DNA from: Acanthococcus lagerstroemiae
Lineage: Eukaryota; Arthropoda; Insecta; Hemiptera; Eriococcidae
NCBI GenBank assembly: GCA_031841125.1
Contig: CM063109.1
Coordinates: forward strand, 6,610,321-6,674,320
DNA length: 64,000 nucleotides
Direction: 5' to 3'
The notes under the pieces were generated by a model that saw only the letters and a program-made list of their open reading frames with translations, made no database searches and was not told where the DNA came from. Below, one piece after another: positions 59,069 through 64,000 of the stretch. A program made the position numbers and the translations under genes. The first letter of the stretch is position 1. Every line of letters starts with the position of its first letter.

Positions 59069-62000
59069 AAGTTAAAATAAATTTCAAAAAATTTGATTTT
59101 TTTTTTAATAGCCTTGACTGTTAAACGGTATACTTGGCTATCTTTCTGCGTATTTATTTGTAACCTTATATCGTAAAGGGAACCTCGATGCACACAAGAT
59201 CCCTGTTTCTGAATAATGATGAGAGTAGTAGAGTAAGGAGTAAGCGCCAGGGTTGACAATTTTAAACCCTTTAATTTGAAATAATTGATGTAAATCTTAT
59301 AACAACCTGATTTTTTCTCAATACTAGGGATTTTAAACAATGTGTATTTTTCTTTTTCTTGTTTTAAATTTTAAAAACGTTTGTTTTTATTCCTGACTTT
59401 TTATCGATTTTTTAAAGATTATTAAATTTTTACGTTATACTTACGGAAATTAGCACTTTTTCTAATCTTGAACAATTTTCACAATTTCTTATTTCTATTT
59501 TTCTTTTGCCGATGTGTTTCCTTTTTGCACAGGTTTTTATTTTAAAATAGGTAACCAGGTACATACAGATTATTGTCGCGTTAACATCACTTCGTTTCAG
59601 TGACAATTACCGTCATTTAATTTGATAATTGGTGATGGTAAATAACCCGCTGAATTTCATTGAGAAGTAATGACTAATTCGGTACCTATTAGAAGGGCAA
59701 TGCAAAACCACTCTATTATTACTAACCATTCCAGTAAATTCGTTTCAGTAACATTATTTTTTCCAGAATCCCACTCCTGCTTGTAGTCACCCTTGTGATC
59801 AATAAGAACACTACACAACAAACTGAGATTTTTTGGAAACCGCATGAAGGAAAATAGATGATTCTTAATGTATTTTTCACGCTGAATTCAAATATGATAT
59901 TAAAAATGCTGAGTTAGCTAATCATTTTTTACGTTTGCTGGGAAATTTAATAGTGTACTATAAGAAATTGTTCTATGTTATGTGGCGACACTGATGTTGT
60001 ATTAAACTGATATTACCGATAGAAAACTTCCGTGTTGTTCTCGGTCCCTCTGTGTTCCGTAAGTATTATTCCAATAAAAGATTCAACAACAAGGCGTTGT
60101 GATTATCATGAATACTCGGGCATTGAACACATATTCATCAAATTTATTGTCGGAACACATTTATCTAGTTCACTTACATTTCGTAAAAGAAACAATAAAC
60201 TGTAATAGGTACCGGAATAAAAAGGCGTTATTTTTTCACTGAAGAGATCGCTTTCCTCAAAATTGTTGTTCCTTAGAATCAGTTGAAACTGTTTAGATCG
60301 TTTCGATATCAAAACGTCAAAACACACGTTCACACGCGTCACTGTGTTGGCGAGTTTGTTTTGTGATACATGCAGTGTGGCCACATTCACTAATATTTCT
60401 AACACGAGAAGGAAATTACGGGAAATAATTCAGAATGAATTTAAGAGAAAAGGAGAGCTAATTAAGAAAAACAAAAAGCGTCATTGAATTCAGCGTGAAA
60501 AATACTTCTAGAATCGGCTACTCTCGTTCTTGCGGTTTTTTGGCTGTTGGGTAGTGGAATCATTCATTTGACGTATACCTATTTGAAAATGTGACAAGCA
60601 TTTGGAATGTTATTCCACGGAATTTATGAATGTAGACTTCGTATTTACGCAATCATTTTTTGTTGCATCTCATCTATGGTTACTCTGTTATGCGATGATT
60701 CATTTTGTTGTACAAAAATATCAAAATATTTGAGAATCCGCGTGATGAAAAAATTAAGAAAAGTTAATAAAAGAAACAATAATGAAGAACTTACCATGAT
60801 GGATATACATTATAAATTAAACGTATATTTACAAAATAAGATCGCCTACTAACCCAGTTCTTTGTTCGTATAGTGAGTCCGAGACTAAATTCCAGATATT
60901 GCGGGAAAATGCGTGCAGGTTGAAACTTTGAGCGGCAATTGCGAACGAAATTAGGCACTATACGAGTATGTATGTACTCGTGATTCGCAAAACTTGGAAG
61001 TCAATACTCGGACAGTAAATGTTTCCATTCGACAACGCACACCTATGTGCACTGATTGCTGAACACCCACCGAAGTCCTGCAAATACATAAAGCGAACAC
61101 TTTAACATTTGTGATAAACACGAAACATTATCATCATTTCACGTTATTGTAGTGAAACGTGCAGCTTTGACGATCACTTTTCGTTTTTCGCGATGAAGGA
61201 GCAGTTATCTAAGTTGAAGGTTGGAATTAGCGATTTTCTGCCTCTGACCAATTCTTGTAGAGAAACCGGTGTACTTTCATACCTCGTTGGGTACATCTGC
61301 GTGTGTATTCCCGCCATTTCGTCCTCACGCGGGAAGCGAAAAACCGCGGGAAGCGGGAACTGCGCGCTGCACGAAATAGTTGCACCGGGACACTGAATAA
61401 AATTGGGAGATCCAAGACCTTCAAAGGGCACCGCACATCATCAAAATGGACCGACGGAGCTTTTTGTTTACGACTCAAAATACTACAAACGAAACACACT
61501 AATACAAACCAGAACTGCCAGTTTCTTTCGTCTAGAGTATGGGAATTTCAACAGCTGCAAAAAATATGCTCTAAAAACAAATGTTAAAATATGCCGAAAT
61601 ATTCTATTATTGGTATTAATGAGATGCCTCGATGCCTCGATGCCTACCAAGTTCTCCAAACTAGAGATATACAATTATACATATGTTCAATCTACTTGAA
61701 TAGAAAAAAGAAAAAAAAAGCTTTGTATATTTTTGTAGCTTTAAAAATTTCTGTCTGATGACGTAAAGCTGCTAATCAGAGATATATCATTGCTGATTGC
61801 TGGCAAGTAAAAATATGCAGTAGAGTAGAACGAAAGTTTTTCAAAAATTTGTTAAATAAAAAAATAAACTGAAATAAGTCACCAATTTTTGGAATTCAGT
61901 CTCACTTTTTGAAAAGCTAAAAACCAGTTTCGATATTTTAGAAAAAATTTTGCAGTCTCCCAATATAATTTTCATATAAATTTGATAATTTACAAATAAT

Positions 62001-63140
62001 AATAATAAATAAAATAAAACTCCCAAAAAACACACTATAAAAAAATACCCGATAAAAAGTTTAAAAAAATTTTGTTTTCTATACGGCGTTTGAAACGTGT
62101 TATTTGAAACAATTAGACCGCCTCACAAGGTCACAATTAGTGATGGGTACGTTTCACAATAAGTAAGGAAGTGAAAAAGAAAAATTGAAGATTCCTGTGT
62201 ATTTTTCAACTAATTTTTGAGATTAGCTGTTGGCTTTGTCCCAAATACCATGAAACACTTGTTCATCATTTTGTCTATGGAAATGTATCCTTACACAGTT
62301 GACAGTAAACAGAGCATCTACATTTGTACGTGCATGCTCATGAAAATGTGTACTAAAAATGTCCTGGATTTAAAAATTGAAATTTTATGCGATATTTCCA
62401 TACGCACGCGTTTCATGAGATCATTATGTCCAACAAGACATAACTACATGCCTAGCTAATCGTCTCATTTAAATAAAATAAATTAGTATATGAATTTAAT
62501 ATTTACTTTATATAGTGGTAATATTGTGTAGTTTCGCTTAAACGTACATATATCTGTGGAAAATTTCCTGCATCTTGAAGTTATTTTATTCTTTAATTCC
62601 CCAGAAGAAGTTCTATGCATAAATATGTTCTTTTAAACCTGCGTTCATTGCACTTTCTGTGCGCAGGTAGTGTACCTACAGGTAATTCGATAAGTGTTAT
62701 CTCGATGTCAGTAACACAGTAAAAGTATCACCAATCACGTACTCATTCTTTCTTTTTTTATCGTGTTTTCGAGTATATACGTATATATATGTAGGTATGA
62801 TATGTGAGTACCTACTATTTTATCGAAACAATAAGGTGACGCAGCCAGTTTGCAACGGGTTAAGGACAGTTACAACTTTAAAGCATTAAAATAGGAAATT
62901 ATTATTTATAACATGGTTATTACCTATATACATTATGGATTCATTACTCATCAGAGATCCGGAAGAAAATGAGAACTTTCATTTTTTTCCATTTTGTTGG
63001 CAAGAATTCCATTTTATAAAAGAAGAGGGAAAGAAGTTATACATACCAGTTTGAAACTCATGACTTTTACTTCGCAACAGATGCTGGTACCACTTGGCAA
63101 CGTACAGCTATTCACTATTAGGTGTATGACAAATCTTTTA

Positions 63141-63187
<47 letters not shown>

Positions 63188-63745
63188 TGAATAATTCGGT
63201 TGGAGATGTTTGTTAACGTGAGGATCATTGATAATTCAATCAATTTTATAGACTTGTTCTCGTATAACTATTTCCTAATTCTGTTTCTTCTGTTCTGATT
63301 TCTGATTTTTTCACGAGTCATTGGATCCGCCCATCCACGCATTCTTCCAGCATTCATGGCGAATAATTGCCCTTAATGCCCTTTTGCGGCTTAGGCGAAC
63401 TCTGAAAATAGGGAATGTAACCTAGGTAAATAAAATGAGCCAATTGTTGCATGAAATAATGGAGTATCTTGCAAACGGGGTGCGGAATTTCATACCAACC
63501 AAGCGATGGAAAAGAGCTCATATTTTCTGTGCCGCATTGAAATGCTATATTCAAAATATAGAAGGCATAATTTATTGAAATCACTTATTTTCTCAATAAT
63601 TGAAGCATACTCACCATTCTGAGCCATTTGGCAGCTGCCATTCATGTTTTTTCATTTTTGAAGGAATTAGGAGGCAAATAGGAGTACAGTACAATCATCA
63701 CTCTTATCACTTTCTTATAAAAAAATGATAAAATCAGTAAATGGC
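59069..63745. other. Long stretch without recognised genes
   Basis: 4.7 kb of AT-rich sequence. Short frames (for example 60106..60405 minus and 60607..60852 plus) carry no motif. A more GC-rich patch at about 61310-61430 with several CG dinucleotides could be a promoter or first exon, but this is speculative. Confidence 0.4.
63143..63186. repeat. T44 homopolymer
   Basis: An uninterrupted run of 44 T, possibly the poly(A) of a minus-strand retroposed copy whose body I do not recognise. Confidence 0.85.
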
Positions 63746-63957
63746 TATAGTCTGTTCCAGATAAGAGTATGAAAAACCCATAGACGTGGCGGTGTCACAG
63801 GGGAAAAGGGAGGTAAGAAATTCACACTGAACTCGTTAAAGACGCAGCGCACGTTCTCAGGAAGTGATATGTGATTGGTTGCAAAATCGAAAACGTGAAC
63901 GCATTAGTCTGTGGTCTGTCTCAGAGTTTTTGATGCTCTCATCTGGAACAGACTATA
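63746..63957. mobile_element. MITE with TATAGTCTGTTCCAGAT ends
   Basis: Inverted ends TATAGTCTGTTCCAGATAAG and TATAGTCTGTTCCAGATGAG differ at one position and bound 212 bases. TA at both edges fits a Tc1/mariner-type target. Confidence 0.85.
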
Positions 63958-64000
63958 CAGCCTGAAGTTTGACGAATTATTTTGATAAGAAAAATCACAG

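Noticed and set aside
62994..63194. Frame ending in a long phenylalanine run
   Set aside because: The run is the T44 homopolymer read in frame, not a protein.

Overview
The window looks like nuclear DNA of an insect. The coding genes have short GT-AG introns, their proteins match insect orthologues closely (Rab39 and the NMDA receptor most clearly), and there are two genes of the insect-expanded ecdysteroid-kinase-like (CHK/EcKinase) family. The sequence is AT-rich and full of short non-autonomous transposons. I suspect a sternorrhynchan hemipteran from the general feel of the noncoding sequence (TAGGTACCTA-type runs), but nothing here proves the order.

The left half (1-29.5 kb) is gene-dense and mostly arranged in head-to-head pairs. 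In order: a two-BIR inhibitor of apoptosis (minus, cut by the window edge) / DNAJC21 (plus); Rab39 (minus) / TXNDC9 (plus); EXOSC9, the Rrp45 exosome subunit (minus) / an unrecognised 205-residue protein with a duplicated last exon (plus); TRNAU1AP/SECp43 (plus), converging on COG2 (minus); and COG2 / an unrecognised 422-residue protein whose C-terminus weakly resembles an SRI domain (plus). These are housekeeping functions (ribosome biogenesis, vesicle traffic, protein folding, RNA decay, selenocysteine tRNA, Golgi tethering) with no sign of a shared pathway. The exon coordinates given were worked out by hand from splice signals and reading-frame continuity.

The middle (33.3-41.6 kb) is one large gene, the NMDA receptor subunit 1 (18 coding exons, 908 residues). 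Its introns hold a tRNA-derived SINE, a MITE with a 41-bp hAT-like insert inside its terminal repeat, and a fold-back repeat. The serine equivalent to human GluN1 S688, which contacts glycine, is alanine here.

The right part (41.6-64 kb) is mostly repeats. Two paralogous CHK-kinase-like genes (minus strand) flank about 5.7 kb of decayed satellite with a period near 130 bp. That satellite contains an 810-bp transposon relic, which itself contains a 144-bp hAT-like MITE. Further right come a non-LTR retrotransposon 3' end with its poly(A), several MITEs, and two copies of an unusual GC-rich retroposed family without poly(A). Both have long target-site duplications (14 and 16 bp). From about 55.8 kb to the end I recognise no gene.
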